From contig NZ_CP042914.1 in NCBI RefSeq assembly GCF_008065135.1, positions 4,197,404 through 4,261,403 on the forward strand: a stretch of DNA of 64,000 bases. Direction: 5' to 3'. Origin of the DNA: Roseimaritima ulvae (GTDB lineage Bacteria; Planctomycetota; Planctomycetia; Pirellulales; Pirellulaceae). Shown here piece after piece: positions 27,671 through 37,291 of the stretch. Under the pieces are notes generated by a model. That model did no database searches, was not told the origin of the DNA, and worked only from the letters and a program-made list of their open reading frames with translations. The translations under genes and the position numbers were made by a program. Within the stretch, counting starts at the first letter, position 1; every line of letters begins with the position of its first letter.

Positions 27671-30016
27671 ATGACAATCTCGAACTCACCGTTTTTATTC
27701 TTCGGAATGCTCGCCTGGGCGTGTTTGGGTTCGATCGTTGTCTCGGCCCAAGACGATGCCCGGCTTGCCAAGGGCGAAACGATCTATCGCAGCCAATGTG
27801 CCGAGTGTCACGGCGACCGCGGCCAAGGCGTCGCAGGGGCTTTTGATGATCCGCTGCTGGGGGATGCCTCGGTGGGAGAACTGACCGAGCTGATCAGCGA
27901 AACGATGCCCGAGGAGGAACCGGAGGCCTGTGTTGCCGAGGATGCCGCGGCCGTGGCGCACTACATCCACTACTCCTTCTACAGCCCCGCCGCTCAGCTG
28001 CGCAATCGCCCGCCTCAGGTGCAACTGTCACGCTTGACCGGCGATCAATTGCGGCAAAGCATCGCCGATTTGTACGGTCGTTTCCAAAGCCCGGTGTGGA
28101 TGGAAAACAAGCGGGGTTTACGAGGCGTGTACTTCGATGGCGCGCGTTGGAAAAAAGAGAATATCAAACTGGAACGTATCGACGCGAATCTGGATTTTGA
28201 TTTCGCCCACGAAAGCCCTGTCGAAGGCGTCGGCAACGAAGAGTTCTACATCGAATGGACCGGTGCGTTGAAAGTGAATCACACCGGTCGCTATGAATTG
28301 GTGCTGCGTTCGACCTGTTCGTCGATGATGTACTTTGGTCACTTGAAGCGAGAGTTGATCAACAATCACGTTCAGTCCGCCGGCAAGACAGAATTCCGTC
28401 GTACCCTGACCTTAACCGCCGGCCGGGCCTATCCACTGCGGATCACGTTCGTGCAGCGCAAACGCAAAACCGAACAGCCCCCCGCAACCGTATCGCTTTC
28501 CTGGGTGCCCCCGGGAGGCGTGGAACAGATCATCCCGTCGCGGCACCTGCTGGCAGCGGCGATGCCACCCAGCTTTTCTTTGCAGTCGAAACTGCCGCCC
28601 GATGACCGCAGCTACGGCTACGCCCGCGGCACTGCGGTCGACCGGCAGTGGGATGATTCCACCACCGCCGCGGCCATCGAGTTCGCTCAGATCGCGATCG
28701 ACGAACTGTATCCGGAATACCTGCGTCGCCATCGCAAGGACGCCGATGAGAACCGCGGTAAATTGCGTGCGTTTCTGTTGGAAGTCGTCGAGACGGCTTT
28801 CCGCGGTCCGGTCGACGAAGCGACTCGTCAGCTGTACATCGATCGGCAACTGGACGCCTCGCCCGACGACGCCGAAGCGATCAAACGCGTGTGTCTGTTG
28901 ACGCTAAAATCGCCGCGGTTTCTGTATCCCGCCCTGGATGCCAACCGCACGCCCAGCCAGCGAACTGCCAGTCGGTTGGCGCTGACGCTGCACGATTCCC
29001 TGCCTGTGGATAAATACCTGCTTCAGGCCGTACAGCAGGATCGCTTGCAGACCGATCAACAAATTGCCGACATGGCTCGGCGGATGGTCAACGACTATCG
29101 CACGCACGCCAAGATGCGGGCGTTTTTGTACGCCTGGTTTGATTTGGCCGACGCGCACGACATCAGCAAAGACTCCGATGCGTTCCCTGGTTTTGATGCC
29201 GCCTTGTTGAGCGATCTGCGGAGATCCTTCGATGCGATGGCCGACGAGATCGTGTGGAGCGATTCCAGTGACTTTCGTCAACTGTTCCAGGCCGATTGGA
29301 CCTTTACCACCGACCGTTTAACCGAGTTTTACGGTGAAACTTGGAAACCGTCGGAAGCAGCGGAGTCAGCGGAACCAAAAGATCTTTCGGGGCCCGCGCT
29401 GCGGCGAACGGTCAGCGCTCCTCAGACCCGTATGGGGCTGTTGACCCATCCCTTGGTGATGAGCAATCTGGCGTATCACGACACCTCATCACCCATTCAT
29501 CGCGGCGTGTTCTTGATCCGTCATTCATTGGGCCGCACGCTGCGACCGCCCAACCAGGCGTTCACTCCCATTGACGCCGACTTACACCCCGATTTGACGA
29601 CTCGCCAACGGGTGGCTTTACAGACCAACGAAGTCAGCTGCCAGGTTTGTCACCAGAAAATCAATCCACTGGGATTCACGTTGGAGAATTTCGACGCTGT
29701 GGGTCGATTCCGTACTAAGGAACATGGTAAAATCGTGGACGCAGAGGGTCACTACACGACGGCCGCGGGGCAACAAGTTCGCTTTGCCGGGCCCCGCGAA
29801 TTGGCCGAGTTTTTGGCCACCAGCGAGGACAGCCAACGCGCGTTCGTGGAAAGCATGTTCGAATATTTTGTCAAACAGCCAATCGCCGCTTATGGCGTTG
29901 ATACCGGCGATCGCTTGACAAAAGAATTCCGCGACAGCGGTTTTCATATCCAAAAACTTTTGGTGGCCATCGCCGTGACCGCGGCCAAACAACCGGCCAG
30001 CCACAGCCAATCATAG
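27671..30016 (+). CDS. DUF1592/1588/1585 cytochrome with PA14-like domain
   Basis: This secreted protein has 781 residues; the ATG at 27671 opens a signal peptide (MTISNSPFLFFGMLAWACLG, ending SAQ). A cytochrome c domain follows with CAECHGDRGQG near residue 40. Residues about 145-290 look like a PA14 carbohydrate-binding module (LRGVYFDGARWKKENIKLER to VSLSWVPPGGVEQIIPSRHL). The DUF1592, DUF1588 (TRMGLLTHPLVMSNLAYHDT, CQVCHQKINPLGFTLENFDA) and DUF1585 modules come after. The PA14 module is absent from the paralogue at 12123-14531 and hints at glycan targeting. It is followed 48 bases later by a DUF1552 gene, repeating the pair seen earlier. The substrate is unknown. Confidence 0.88.
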   Translation: MTISNSPFLFFGMLAWACLGSIVVSAQDDARLAKGETIYRSQCAECHGDRGQGVAGAFDDPLLGDASVGELTELISETMPEEEPEACVAEDAAAVAHYIHYSFYSPAAQLRNRPPQVQLSRLTGDQLRQSIADLYGRFQSPVWMENKRGLRGVYFDGARWKKENIKLERIDANLDFDFAHESPVEGVGNEEFYIEWTGALKVNHTGRYELVLRSTCSSMMYFGHLKRELINNHVQSAGKTEFRRTLTLTAGRAYPLRITFVQRKRKTEQPPATVSLSWVPPGGVEQIIPSRHLLAAAMPPSFSLQSKLPPDDRSYGYARGTAVDRQWDDSTTAAAIEFAQIAIDELYPEYLRRHRKDADENRGKLRAFLLEVVETAFRGPVDEATRQLYIDRQLDASPDDAEAIKRVCLLTLKSPRFLYPALDANRTPSQRTASRLALTLHDSLPVDKYLLQAVQQDRLQTDQQIADMARRMVNDYRTHAKMRAFLYAWFDLADAHDISKDSDAFPGFDAALLSDLRRSFDAMADEIVWSDSSDFRQLFQADWTFTTDRLTEFYGETWKPSEAAESAEPKDLSGPALRRTVSAPQTRMGLLTHPLVMSNLAYHDTSSPIHRGVFLIRHSLGRTLRPPNQAFTPIDADLHPDLTTRQRVALQTNEVSCQVCHQKINPLGFTLENFDAVGRFRTKEHGKIVDAEGHYTTAAGQQVRFAGPRELAEFLATSEDSQRAFVESMFEYFVKQPIAAYGVDTGDRLTKEFRDSGFHIQKLLVAIAVTAAKQPASHSQS

Positions 30017-30064
30017 CCTCACCGAACCCACCCAGGACCGACCCGCCGCAGCAAGGACAGGAAA

Positions 30065-31417
30065 ATGTCGAACCAAGCATCCCGACGAGAGTTTTTGAAG
30101 AAGCTGGGCATCAGCCCCGCCGCAGCGATGTTAATGATGGGCTTGCCCAGCGTGGGGTGGGGCGCGGAATCCGAGCGGCGACGAAGGCTGATCTTTTTGT
30201 TCAGCCCCAACGGAGTCATCCCCAAACACTTCTGGCCCGACGCAGAAGGACCGCACGGCGAACTGAAACGCATCCTCAAGCCGCTCGATCCCTTCAAAGA
30301 TCAATTGCTGACGCTGCAGGGTGTCGACAACAAGATCAAAGGCGATGGCGACGGACACATGCGCGGCATCGGTTGCTTGTTGACCGGCATTGAATTGTTC
30401 CCCGGCGATATCCAAGGCGGTAGCGACACGCCAGCCGGATGGTCGATGGGAATCTCCATCGATCAACACATCAAGAACAAACTGCAAGCCAATCCGGCGA
30501 CGCAGACCCGTTTTGGTTCGTTGGAATTTGGCGTGATGGTTCCCGATCGCGCCGACACCTGGACGCGGATGTCCTACGCGGGCCCCAATCAGCCCGTCGC
30601 GCCGATCAGTAATCCCTACCAGATGTTTGAAAAGCTGTACGGGCAAACCAAAAACCGTCAGCTGTTGGCCAGCGTGTTGGACGAGCTGGGCGACGATTTC
30701 AAAAAGGTGCAAGGGATGCTCAGCAGCGAAGATCGCCGCATCCTGGACGAACACCTGGCCATGGTTCGATCGATCGAGAAAGAGCTGAGCAGCGAACTGG
30801 CGCAGCAACAGGCTCAGGGCAACGAACCCTCTGCCGCCGACGTCGGCCATGCCGTGCCCGAACTGCCGGCTAACGTCGAAGAGGAAAACGACAACATGCC
30901 GGAAATCTCGCGGATGCAAACCGAGCTGCTGGTCAACAGCTTCGCCGCCGATTTCGCTCGCGTCGCCAGTTTCCAAATCACCAATAGTGTGGGCAACGCC
31001 AAACTACGCTGGTTGGAAATCGACGAAGGCCATCATCAACTGTCCCACGAACCGGACAAGAATGAAGAAGCCTACGAGAAACTGATCAAGATCAATACCT
31101 GGTACTGCGAGCAGGTGGCCTACCTGGCCAAACGCCTGTCGGAAACGCCGGAACCCGGTGGCAGCGGTTCACTGCTGGACAACACCACGATCGTGTGGAC
31201 CAACGAACTGGGCAAAGGCAACTCCCACACCCGCAACGACATCCCGTTTGTGTTCGTCGGTGGCGGGTTGGATTTCAAAATGGGCCGAGCGGTCAAACAG
31301 AAACGCACGCCCCACAACCGGTTGTTGATGAGCATCAGCGAAGCGATGGGTTTCCCCGAAAAATCCTTCGGCAACCCCGACTACTGCGGCGACGGCCCGC
31401 TGACGGGCCTGACCTAA
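30065..31417 (+). CDS. DUF1552 domain-containing protein
   Basis: This protein has 450 residues, with a twin-arginine export signal ([20 protein letters not shown], mature from about GWGAES). Family motifs include [43 protein letters not shown] and the C-terminal [20 protein letters not shown] block. It pairs with the PA14-DUF1592 cytochrome just upstream, the same order as the pair at 10698-14531, so the two proteins probably act together outside the cytoplasm. The two DUF1552 proteins are clearly divergent, which suggests different substrates. The reaction of the family is not established. Confidence 0.9.
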   Translation: MSNQASRREFLKKLGISPAAAMLMMGLPSVGWGAESERRRRLIFLFSPNGVIPKHFWPDAEGPHGELKRILKPLDPFKDQLLTLQGVDNKIKGDGDGHMRGIGCLLTGIELFPGDIQGGSDTPAGWSMGISIDQHIKNKLQANPATQTRFGSLEFGVMVPDRADTWTRMSYAGPNQPVAPISNPYQMFEKLYGQTKNRQLLASVLDELGDDFKKVQGMLSSEDRRILDEHLAMVRSIEKELSSELAQQQAQGNEPSAADVGHAVPELPANVEEENDNMPEISRMQTELLVNSFAADFARVASFQITNSVGNAKLRWLEIDEGHHQLSHEPDKNEEAYEKLIKINTWYCEQVAYLAKRLSETPEPGGSGSLLDNTTIVWTNELGKGNSHTRNDIPFVFVGGGLDFKMGRAVKQKRTPHNRLLMSISEAMGFPEKSFGNPDYCGDGPLTGLT

Positions 31418-32042
31418 GCCGCCCCCGTAGCGACATTCGCCAGCATGTGGAAAGCCCGTATCGACGCTCGCCGAGACCTGAGTTGAATTGCTGACGGAAG
31501 CCTGGCACTCCTCGCAACCACGGGGGACTTCGATTGTATTCCTGCAGCATTAGCAGACTGTCGATTTAGTCGTTTAACCCGTAGCCGAAGGCGTCGGCGT
31601 CGGCGAATACATTAACGGCTGTCCAGGGCCATGGCTCGCACCCTAGCCTCCGGCGCAACCACTAGATCAACAGCCTGTTAGACCTTGCGGCCTCTATCTT
31701 AAGCAGAAAAGGGGAAAAGCAGAAAAGGGGAAGGGGGTTTTATTTGGTAAGCGGACCGCCATAAGCGGAAAAGCAGAAAAGGGGAAGGGGGTTTTATTGC
31801 TTGATGAACCTTTCAGGGCAGGTCTAAACTGCTAGCAATCCTGCTTTCACAGCTGGTTCGTGTCCCCGTTTTCCAGGAAAGCCTTGGGCGCCTTAATGCC
31901 GGACTTGTAAGCTTTCCGGGCTAGTTCACAAACGACTTTGAGGCTAGTTGCAGTCGTCATGTTGGAGAACAGCAACTGCAGTTAACTCATCGATTAGACG
32001 ATGCCCGACAAACCGCGAAAAACTCAGCTCATGTCGTGCCGC
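31418..32042. other. Intergenic region at the edge of the lower-G+C island
   Basis: This 625-base gap carries a degenerate GTAGC-type repeat just after the DUF1552 stop (cgtagcgacattcgccag at about 31430) and two direct copies of the agaaaaggggaagggggttt repeat (31711-31744 and 31775-31800). The A-rich composition after 31690 marks the change to the island. No gene was recognised. Confidence 0.6.
31711..31800 (+). repeat. Two direct copies of the agaaaagggg repeat (left boundary of island)
   Basis: Copy one starts at 31711 and copy two at 31775, both beginning agaaaaggggaagggggttt and continuing tatt. Copy two (31775-31800) is identical over 26 bases to the copy at 34606-34631 on the same strand. 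The spacer holds gcggaccgccataagcgg. The sequence resembles gagaaaagggg elements seen near REP-associated transposases; that likeness is from memory and no transposase is present here. Confidence 0.75.
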
Positions 32043-33344
32043 TTATCGACTATAGTCATCCCAAACGCGGTTGCCCTCACTGTCGTAATAGCGTCCACCC
32101 CCATAGCTAGAAAGACCGTAGGAGAACACGAGATTGTCACCTCCACCGCCAATAACCTTTAAAACCTCGCCTGAGCGACCGATAACAGCCGTTGATCGAA
32201 CCGGAAACTCTGGTGGCCCGGACGGAAATCGGGCAATCGCTCTGCCTTCCCGAAATTCCGTTGCAAACTCTAGTTTCGGCTCAAAGAGCCATTTGCCATC
32301 CGACTCAAGGTATCCGAAGTATTCTTCAGAGCCACTATATGCTTCAGCACTGGGGCGAATGTACTTAACCATTCGTAATCCGTCGCAAAAACCGGCCAGA
32401 ATGGAGGGTGCAGGTTCTAAGGGATCAATGGGCAGGTCGCGTATTTTTTTGCCGTTTCGGTCGATCTGGTAACTCACGTCCGACCCTGGGTCGGTCACGA
32501 TTGCTAACCCATTATCGAACCAGCTCGCGCGAGAGAACTGAGGTTCCAAAACCGTATTGCCCTCGCGATCGATGTAGCCGTACAGATCGCCTTGCAGTAC
32601 TGCAGCTAGGCCCTCGCGGAAGGGGGCACAATAGTCGAACTGCAGATCGATCACGATCGTACCTTCACGGTCGGCATAGCCCGCTTTTCCAGTTTCAAGG
32701 TTGCTTACTGGGACAACACCCTCCGTCATCCGATGCCGCGGGAAGACGTTCTCCGTACTCTGCCATTTGTCCCCCATATCCAATATGCCGATCGGAATCA
32801 AGCCGTAATGGTCAAACCATTCCGGGTGTTTGTTGCGAAGGAATGGCGGGTACAGCGTAAATAGAGAGTCCCCATGGTTTTTGGCTAACCGGACTCGATC
32901 GTGAGCGATTGTCTCGAGTTCCGAATGCAGGACAACTCGTTTTCCATGAGGCCCCACGTACAGGTAATGGTCTTCTGCTAGCAGGATCGCACCGTCCTGT
33001 CCAATCCACGTGCGGAAAGGGATGGGGTCATCCCAATCGAAAGGCGAGGAAACGTGCGTATACATGCCATCGCTAACCAATTCGTTGCCGGATCGGTCAA
33101 TCAGACCATACCCTAAAAAGCCTCCCTTTTCGCCCCTTTTCAGGATAGGAAATACGCCATCAAGCTTGTCAGGCAGGCTTGCCAAGATCTCCACTTGCTT
33201 AAGTTGGCGTGCCTCTCGTAGGTTGATGCTAGGGGCTGAGTCTCTTGCGGAACGCGCCGTGTCTCCTGTGTCGCAGCCGACAGCGACCAACGCAAGAGCG
33301 ATCAGGCAAAGCCAGTTCGCTGTTCTTAGCACGTAAAGTTGCAT
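32043..33344 (-). CDS. WG-repeat lipoprotein
   Basis: This 433-residue protein has a lipoprotein signal (TANWLCLIALALVAVGCDTG, lipid on the Cys of VAVGC). The mature part carries WG beta repeats, for example FLGYGLIDRSGNELVSDGMY, KAGYADREGTIVIDLQFDYC and DLYGYIDREGNTVLEPQF. WG repeats form beta-propeller-like scaffolds with no fixed activity. A strong Shine-Dalgarno (GGAGGAAA) lies a few bases before the ATG, and the start overlaps the stop of the upstream Calx-beta-like gene by one base, so the two are co-translated. The stretch is visibly less G+C-rich than its surroundings, which suggests transfer. Confidence 0.88.
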   Translation of the reverse strand: MQLYVLRTANWLCLIALALVAVGCDTGDTARSARDSAPSINLREARQLKQVEILASLPDKLDGVFPILKRGEKGGFLGYGLIDRSGNELVSDGMYTHVSSPFDWDDPIPFRTWIGQDGAILLAEDHYLYVGPHGKRVVLHSELETIAHDRVRLAKNHGDSLFTLYPPFLRNKHPEWFDHYGLIPIGILDMGDKWQSTENVFPRHRMTEGVVPVSNLETGKAGYADREGTIVIDLQFDYCAPFREGLAAVLQGDLYGYIDREGNTVLEPQFSRASWFDNGLAIVTDPGSDVSYQIDRNGKKIRDLPIDPLEPAPSILAGFCDGLRMVKYIRPSAEAYSGSEEYFGYLESDGKWLFEPKLEFATEFREGRAIARFPSGPPEFPVRSTAVIGRSGEVLKVIGGGGDNLVFSYGLSSYGGGRYYDSEGNRVWDDYSR

Positions 33345-34537
33345 CAGTTTCCTCCTTCGGGCTCTTCTCCGAACCAGCTGACATAGTTCGCGTCCGCTGA
33401 GATAATTGGTTGCAGTATTGCCTTGACGTCCGGCCGTGGAGGAGTCTTCATTGCTTCGTGCATATCGAGAAATAATGTCCGTATTCCCGTGATGTACTCA
33501 AACATTCCACCTTGCTGGTGCTTTTTTAGATCCACGAGACTGACATCAAAAGGATAGTCGTGAGACGCGTCCGCAAGAAGTGCTGTATCTGACCGATACA
33601 AAGCCGGGGCGTTATCTTCTGTGTCCTGTATCCAACGATGCACGTTGCTATCGTACTTAAAGCGTTTTCCGACTGCCTGAGAAAGAAATCTCATTTTAAC
33701 AAGATCAATCTGTGTGTCCGCGACATTTGCACTCGGTATCAACATCTCGGAAAAGCGTGATAGCTCGACCGGAACGTCGACAACATCATCCCAATTCTCA
33801 GCTCCCCAGTCCTTTATGTTCTCCCAGAGGTCATCTTCCTCCTCACTGGTGAGGTTTTCCATTTCAAGTGTTTCTAGGACCTCATTTGGTACGCGATACA
33901 TCGTTTTAAATGGCTGCGATGTTGCTGCTTGAACAGTTAATTCGATGAATACATCGACGTGATCGATGATGAGGCAAGTTTCATTGTCGCTTGGATTGCT
34001 AACGAGCTGATTGCAGGCGTGATCGCCGTCTATTTCGACCCTGGCAGATTTGGCTGATTGATCGATGCTGTAATGCTCCGGACCCCAGTATGTATCAATA
34101 GTCATTTCGGCATACTCTCCCTCCTCGGCTTCTGCGCTATCGTCGTCCAGGATCGCGTCAACAGCCACATCAACGTATTCGGCGTTCTGAGGAATCACAA
34201 CGTAGTTGGCGAAAACGCCATCAATAACACCGGGAAGCTCGTAGTCTGTTTTCCAGCCAGAATTCAGATTAACGCTAACCTCCAATGCTTCGGACGTGTC
34301 GCCGGTCCGGGATATCCTAAACAGACCATCATCACCGGCTTCAGTTGCGGTGTCTATTAGGGCTTCGATGGAGACGGTCGGCTGCCCATCTTCAATTACC
34401 ACCTCTCCTGATCCCCATGTGCCCACCACGTATTGCTCACTAGTTGGGGCTTCAATTACCAGCTTTGCTACTTCATCTCCCTCGACATCCTCGTCCTCGA
34501 TAGCGACGATGTAGGCCTTCAGTGAGGGGGAGTTCAT
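33344..34537 (-). CDS. Calx-beta-like repeat protein, probably 5'-truncated
   Basis: The 397-residue frame starts at an ATG at 34537, but coding-like sequence continues in frame for at least 21 more codons (reading EVDSDIPGERDLVEGNTLTI) and stops at a TAA at 34625-34627 inside the 26-bp repeat. The first visible module (AYIVAIEDEDVEGDEVAKLV) is the second half of a Calx-beta-like fold. A complete second module follows (VSIEALIDTATEAGDDGLFR to ARVEID). The C-terminal half, with VDVFIELTVQ and a helical tail, is unrecognised. There is no signal peptide, although Calx-beta proteins are normally secreted. I conclude the 5' part was lost at the repeat; the rest may be a pseudogene. The frame is otherwise intact, so the loss may be recent. 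Confidence 0.65.
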   Translation of the reverse strand: MNSPSLKAYIVAIEDEDVEGDEVAKLVIEAPTSEQYVVGTWGSGEVVIEDGQPTVSIEALIDTATEAGDDGLFRISRTGDTSEALEVSVNLNSGWKTDYELPGVIDGVFANYVVIPQNAEYVDVAVDAILDDDSAEAEEGEYAEMTIDTYWGPEHYSIDQSAKSARVEIDGDHACNQLVSNPSDNETCLIIDHVDVFIELTVQAATSQPFKTMYRVPNEVLETLEMENLTSEEEDDLWENIKDWGAENWDDVVDVPVELSRFSEMLIPSANVADTQIDLVKMRFLSQAVGKRFKYDSNVHRWIQDTEDNAPALYRSDTALLADASHDYPFDVSLVDLKKHQQGGMFEYITGIRTLFLDMHEAMKTPPRPDVKAILQPIISADANYVSWFGEEPEGGN

Positions 34538-34605
34538 CGGGATGGTAAGCGTATTGCCTTCTACTAGATCTCGTTCGCCAGGTATGTCGCTATCGACTTC
34601 GGAGG

Positions 34606-34631
34606 AGAAAAGGGGAAGGGGGTTTTATTGC
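34606..34631 (+). repeat. 26-bp repeat at right boundary of island
   Basis: This is identical to 31775-31800 in the same orientation. It directly abuts the broken 5' end of the Calx-beta-like gene and supplies its in-frame stop. The two copies bracket about 2.8 kb with lower G+C. Confidence 0.85.
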
Positions 34632-34755
34632 GTCTGGGGGTGAGTTCGCGCTGACTCCAACGGGGGCTTTGGACGGCTTGCGTCGCTCGATTGCCGCCAC
34701 CACCGTCTGGCTACAGAGGCTACGATGCGTTGGGGTCCTACGCCAGGTGCCCGCT

Positions 34756-35382
34756 CTACGCAGCGTACTGAGCCATGAACATGGCTACGGTCGAATCGAT
34801 GATTTGACGCCGCTTCTTCTTGGACGGCTTGGGTTCGCCGTGCACGATCGTTGGCCAAAAAGCAAAGGATCGCAGCAGTCCCAAAAACTGATGCGCCGCA
34901 AACTCGGGGTCCAACGCTTTTAAATGCCCCGCCTCGTGGGCCTGCTTGAGCCATCGGCTAACGCGTTTGAGCAACTGCCGATGGCCGATCGTGCGGCCTA
35001 CCTCCGGTTCTGCCAACACGCGAGACAAACCCGCTCGCGCCAGCATCTGCACGGCGTCGGATGTCATGAAGTCGACTTCCGCTTCGGCCAACTGCGTTAA
35101 TTGCTCGGCCAAGTCCTGCTGCGGATTGAATTCGCAAACCGGCATCTGATTTGCTCGGCTGAAGAGGTCTTCCACAATCGCGTCAAACAGCGCCTCCTTG
35201 CTGTCAAAATGGTTGTACAGCGTGCGTTTGCTGACCTCGGCCTGCTCCGCGATCGCATTCATGCTGGCGGCGTAGTACCCCCGCGATTGGAACTGGGAAA
35301 CGGCGGCCTGCACGATCGATAGCCGTTTTCGATCCGTTAATCGAGCGGGGACGGGAACCTGGGACTTGGCAGCTCGGGACAA
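34756..35382 (-). CDS. TetR/AcrR family transcriptional regulator
   Basis: This 208-residue protein uses a TTG start at 35382, with GGAG seven bases before it; no earlier ATG exists in frame. Residues about 20-70 form the TetR helix-turn-helix (IVQAAVSQFQSRGYYAASMN, then IAEQAEVSKRTLYNHF). The C-terminal helical ligand domain follows, with the LARAGLSRVLAEPEVGRTIG region typical of the AcrR-type C-terminal domain. It is transcribed away from the RND efflux pair across 112 bases, the usual arrangement for a local repressor that is released by pump substrates. A promoter-like pair (TTGGAC, 18 bases, TATACT on the minus strand) lies between the genes. Confidence 0.9.
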   Translation of the reverse strand: MSRAAKSQVPVPARLTDRKRLSIVQAAVSQFQSRGYYAASMNAIAEQAEVSKRTLYNHFDSKEALFDAIVEDLFSRANQMPVCEFNPQQDLAEQLTQLAEAEVDFMTSDAVQMLARAGLSRVLAEPEVGRTIGHRQLLKRVSRWLKQAHEAGHLKALDPEFAAHQFLGLLRSFAFWPTIVHGEPKPSKKKRRQIIDSTVAMFMAQYAA

Positions 35383-35422
35383 TCTTGCACTCCGCAGTTT
35401 ACTTTTGTAGGGTGTGGGCTAA

Positions 35423-35452
35423 AGTATACCACAGGGTTTACTTCTGGTCCAA
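35423..35452 (-). promoter_or_regulatory. Putative promoter of the TetR gene in the divergent region
   Basis: Read on the minus strand, TTGGAC (35447-35452) and TATACT (35423-35428) are 18 bases apart, near the sigma-70 consensus. Two direct gtttactt copies (35397-35404 and 35436-35443) bracket the -10 and may be operator half-sites for the TetR protein. The region would control both the regulator and the efflux genes. This is motif evidence only. Confidence 0.4.
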
Positions 35453-35494
35453 TTCCACGTTCACCGTCGACCGGTTCTTTTGCAGGTTTCAAGC

Positions 35495-37291
35495 ATGCCT
35501 CGCTATAAGCAAATTCCCCGCCCAGCAATCTGTCAGCGGGTGTTCGCGGGCCTTGCCCCCATGGTCCTGATGAGCGGTTTGCTGACCGGCTGTTCGCCGC
35601 AGCCAACGGCCGAGCCCGCGGCGGTGGTCAAACCACCGCTGCCAGTGACCACGATGGTGCTGCGACGCGGTCGCCCGGATATACAACGGCACACCACCGG
35701 ATCCATCGCGCCCTGGAAGACGGAGCAGATCGGCTTTGAACAAGCCGGTCGGGTGGAGTTTGTGATTGAACCCAATGTGATGGTTCGTCCCAGCGCCGTG
35801 GATGAACCGTCACCTGGTGGCACCCCGCTGGCACGTCTGGACGACGAACGGTTGCGAATCGCCGTCGAATCGGCCACCGCGGATGTTTCGGTGGCCCGGC
35901 TGCGACGCGATGCCAACCGCATCGCCATCGACGAACGCCTGCCCGCGGCGATTACCGTCGCCAAAGCCGAACGGGATTTGGCCGACACCGAACGGGCACG
36001 TGCCGAGAAACTGGACCAACAAAACGCGATTTCTTCATCGGAACTCGACAATGCGAGAACGCGAGCCAACACAGCGCAGGCCCAACTGGCTTCCGCCGAA
36101 GCGGATCTCCTGCAAGCCAAGGCGGAACAGCTGACGTTTGAGGCACAAGTGGCAAAGGCGGAACATGAGTTGGCCGAAGCCGAACGCAACCTGCAAAACA
36201 GCGTGTTAACCAGTTCCTTTCCCGGCATCGTCTCGGAAATCCACGCAGTGCCGGGCTCGTACGTGGACGCAGGCGAACCGGTCGTTTCGGTCCAGATGGT
36301 CGACCCGATGCTGGTCGAATTCGAAGTCACCGCGAAGAATTCTCGGCGTTATCACGCGGGCGATTCGCTGCAAGTGATTGTTGGAGACGATCCGGAAAAC
36401 CTGCGTAAAATCGACGGTTTGGTGTACACCGTCGATACCACGGCCGATGCTCGCTCGCGGACTTTTACGATTACCCTTCACGTCCGCAATGAGGTGCAGG
36501 AAGTGGTCCTGCCGGAGTCGCTGGACGGGGCGCCGCTGGCCTACACACGAAACATCTTCCCGCTCAACCTCGGCCCCATTATTACCGGCGACGACCGGCA
36601 ATTGGTCGAACGCAGCACGATCCACCAGATCGGTGACCAAGCGTATGTGTACCGGATTACAAATCGCAAATGGGGAATGTCTACCGTAGCCGAAGATCGT
36701 ACGTTGGACGTCGAACGGGTTCCGGTGAAAGTCACCGGCGAGCCGATTCCGTTCCTCGGAGCGTGGAACTTTGTCACCGTGGAATTTGATTCGTCGGCCG
36801 AGATCGATTTTCAGCAAGACCTGATCACGGGCGAGCTGTATCTGCCCCGCTCAGCCAGCGATCAAGACGACGCGGCGGCGCTTCCCGCTTCGAACGTCGG
36901 CCAGTCTCCCGTACCGGAAGATTGGAATGGCACGCAGGTGATTTTGGACAAGCCGCGTTGGTTGTTGCGTGCCGGCGACGTGGTCAGAGTCGGCCTGTTG
37001 CCGGAAAAGATGAGCGAAGGGTTTTACGTGCCCATGAAAGCGGTGCGAAAAGAAAAGGAGCAGACCTTTGTGCACGTGATCGATGAATCGCAGTCCCCGC
37101 CCAGGGCACATCGGGTACCGGTTTCCGTAGCGGTCCGCGAAGCAGTGACCGGGGATTCCGTGATGCTGCGGATCACGCCGACTCAACCCGGGAACTTAAG
37201 CGAGGGAATACAAGTCGTGGTCGGAGGGACGCATTACCTGGACGATGGCGATCGCGTTCGCATCACTCCGGCCTTAGGAGCCGCACGATGA
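35495..37291 (+). CDS. RND efflux periplasmic adaptor (membrane fusion protein)
   Basis: This protein has 598 residues from the ATG at 35495; a TTG 15 bases earlier is less likely. The N-terminus is a lipoprotein signal (PMVLMSGLLTGCSPQPTAEP). It has the barrel-hairpin-lipoyl layout of HlyD/AcrA adaptors: RRGRPDIQRHTTGSIAPWKT, a coiled-coil hairpin of about 110 residues (VAKAERDLADTERARAEKLD), then SSFPGIVSEIHAVPGSYVDA, the typical second lipoyl half. It is longer than AcrA (about 400) because of an inserted and C-terminal beta region. Its stop overlaps the RND pump start by four bases, so the two are co-translated; no outer-membrane TolC-like gene is nearby. It should be controlled by the divergent TetR protein. 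Confidence 0.92.
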   Translation: MPRYKQIPRPAICQRVFAGLAPMVLMSGLLTGCSPQPTAEPAAVVKPPLPVTTMVLRRGRPDIQRHTTGSIAPWKTEQIGFEQAGRVEFVIEPNVMVRPSAVDEPSPGGTPLARLDDERLRIAVESATADVSVARLRRDANRIAIDERLPAAITVAKAERDLADTERARAEKLDQQNAISSSELDNARTRANTAQAQLASAEADLLQAKAEQLTFEAQVAKAEHELAEAERNLQNSVLTSSFPGIVSEIHAVPGSYVDAGEPVVSVQMVDPMLVEFEVTAKNSRRYHAGDSLQVIVGDDPENLRKIDGLVYTVDTTADARSRTFTITLHVRNEVQEVVLPESLDGAPLAYTRNIFPLNLGPIITGDDRQLVERSTIHQIGDQAYVYRITNRKWGMSTVAEDRTLDVERVPVKVTGEPIPFLGAWNFVTVEFDSSAEIDFQQDLITGELYLPRSASDQDDAAALPASNVGQSPVPEDWNGTQVILDKPRWLLRAGDVVRVGLLPEKMSEGFYVPMKAVRKEKEQTFVHVIDESQSPPRAHRVPVSVAVREAVTGDSVMLRITPTQPGNLSEGIQVVVGGTHYLDDGDRVRITPALGAAR

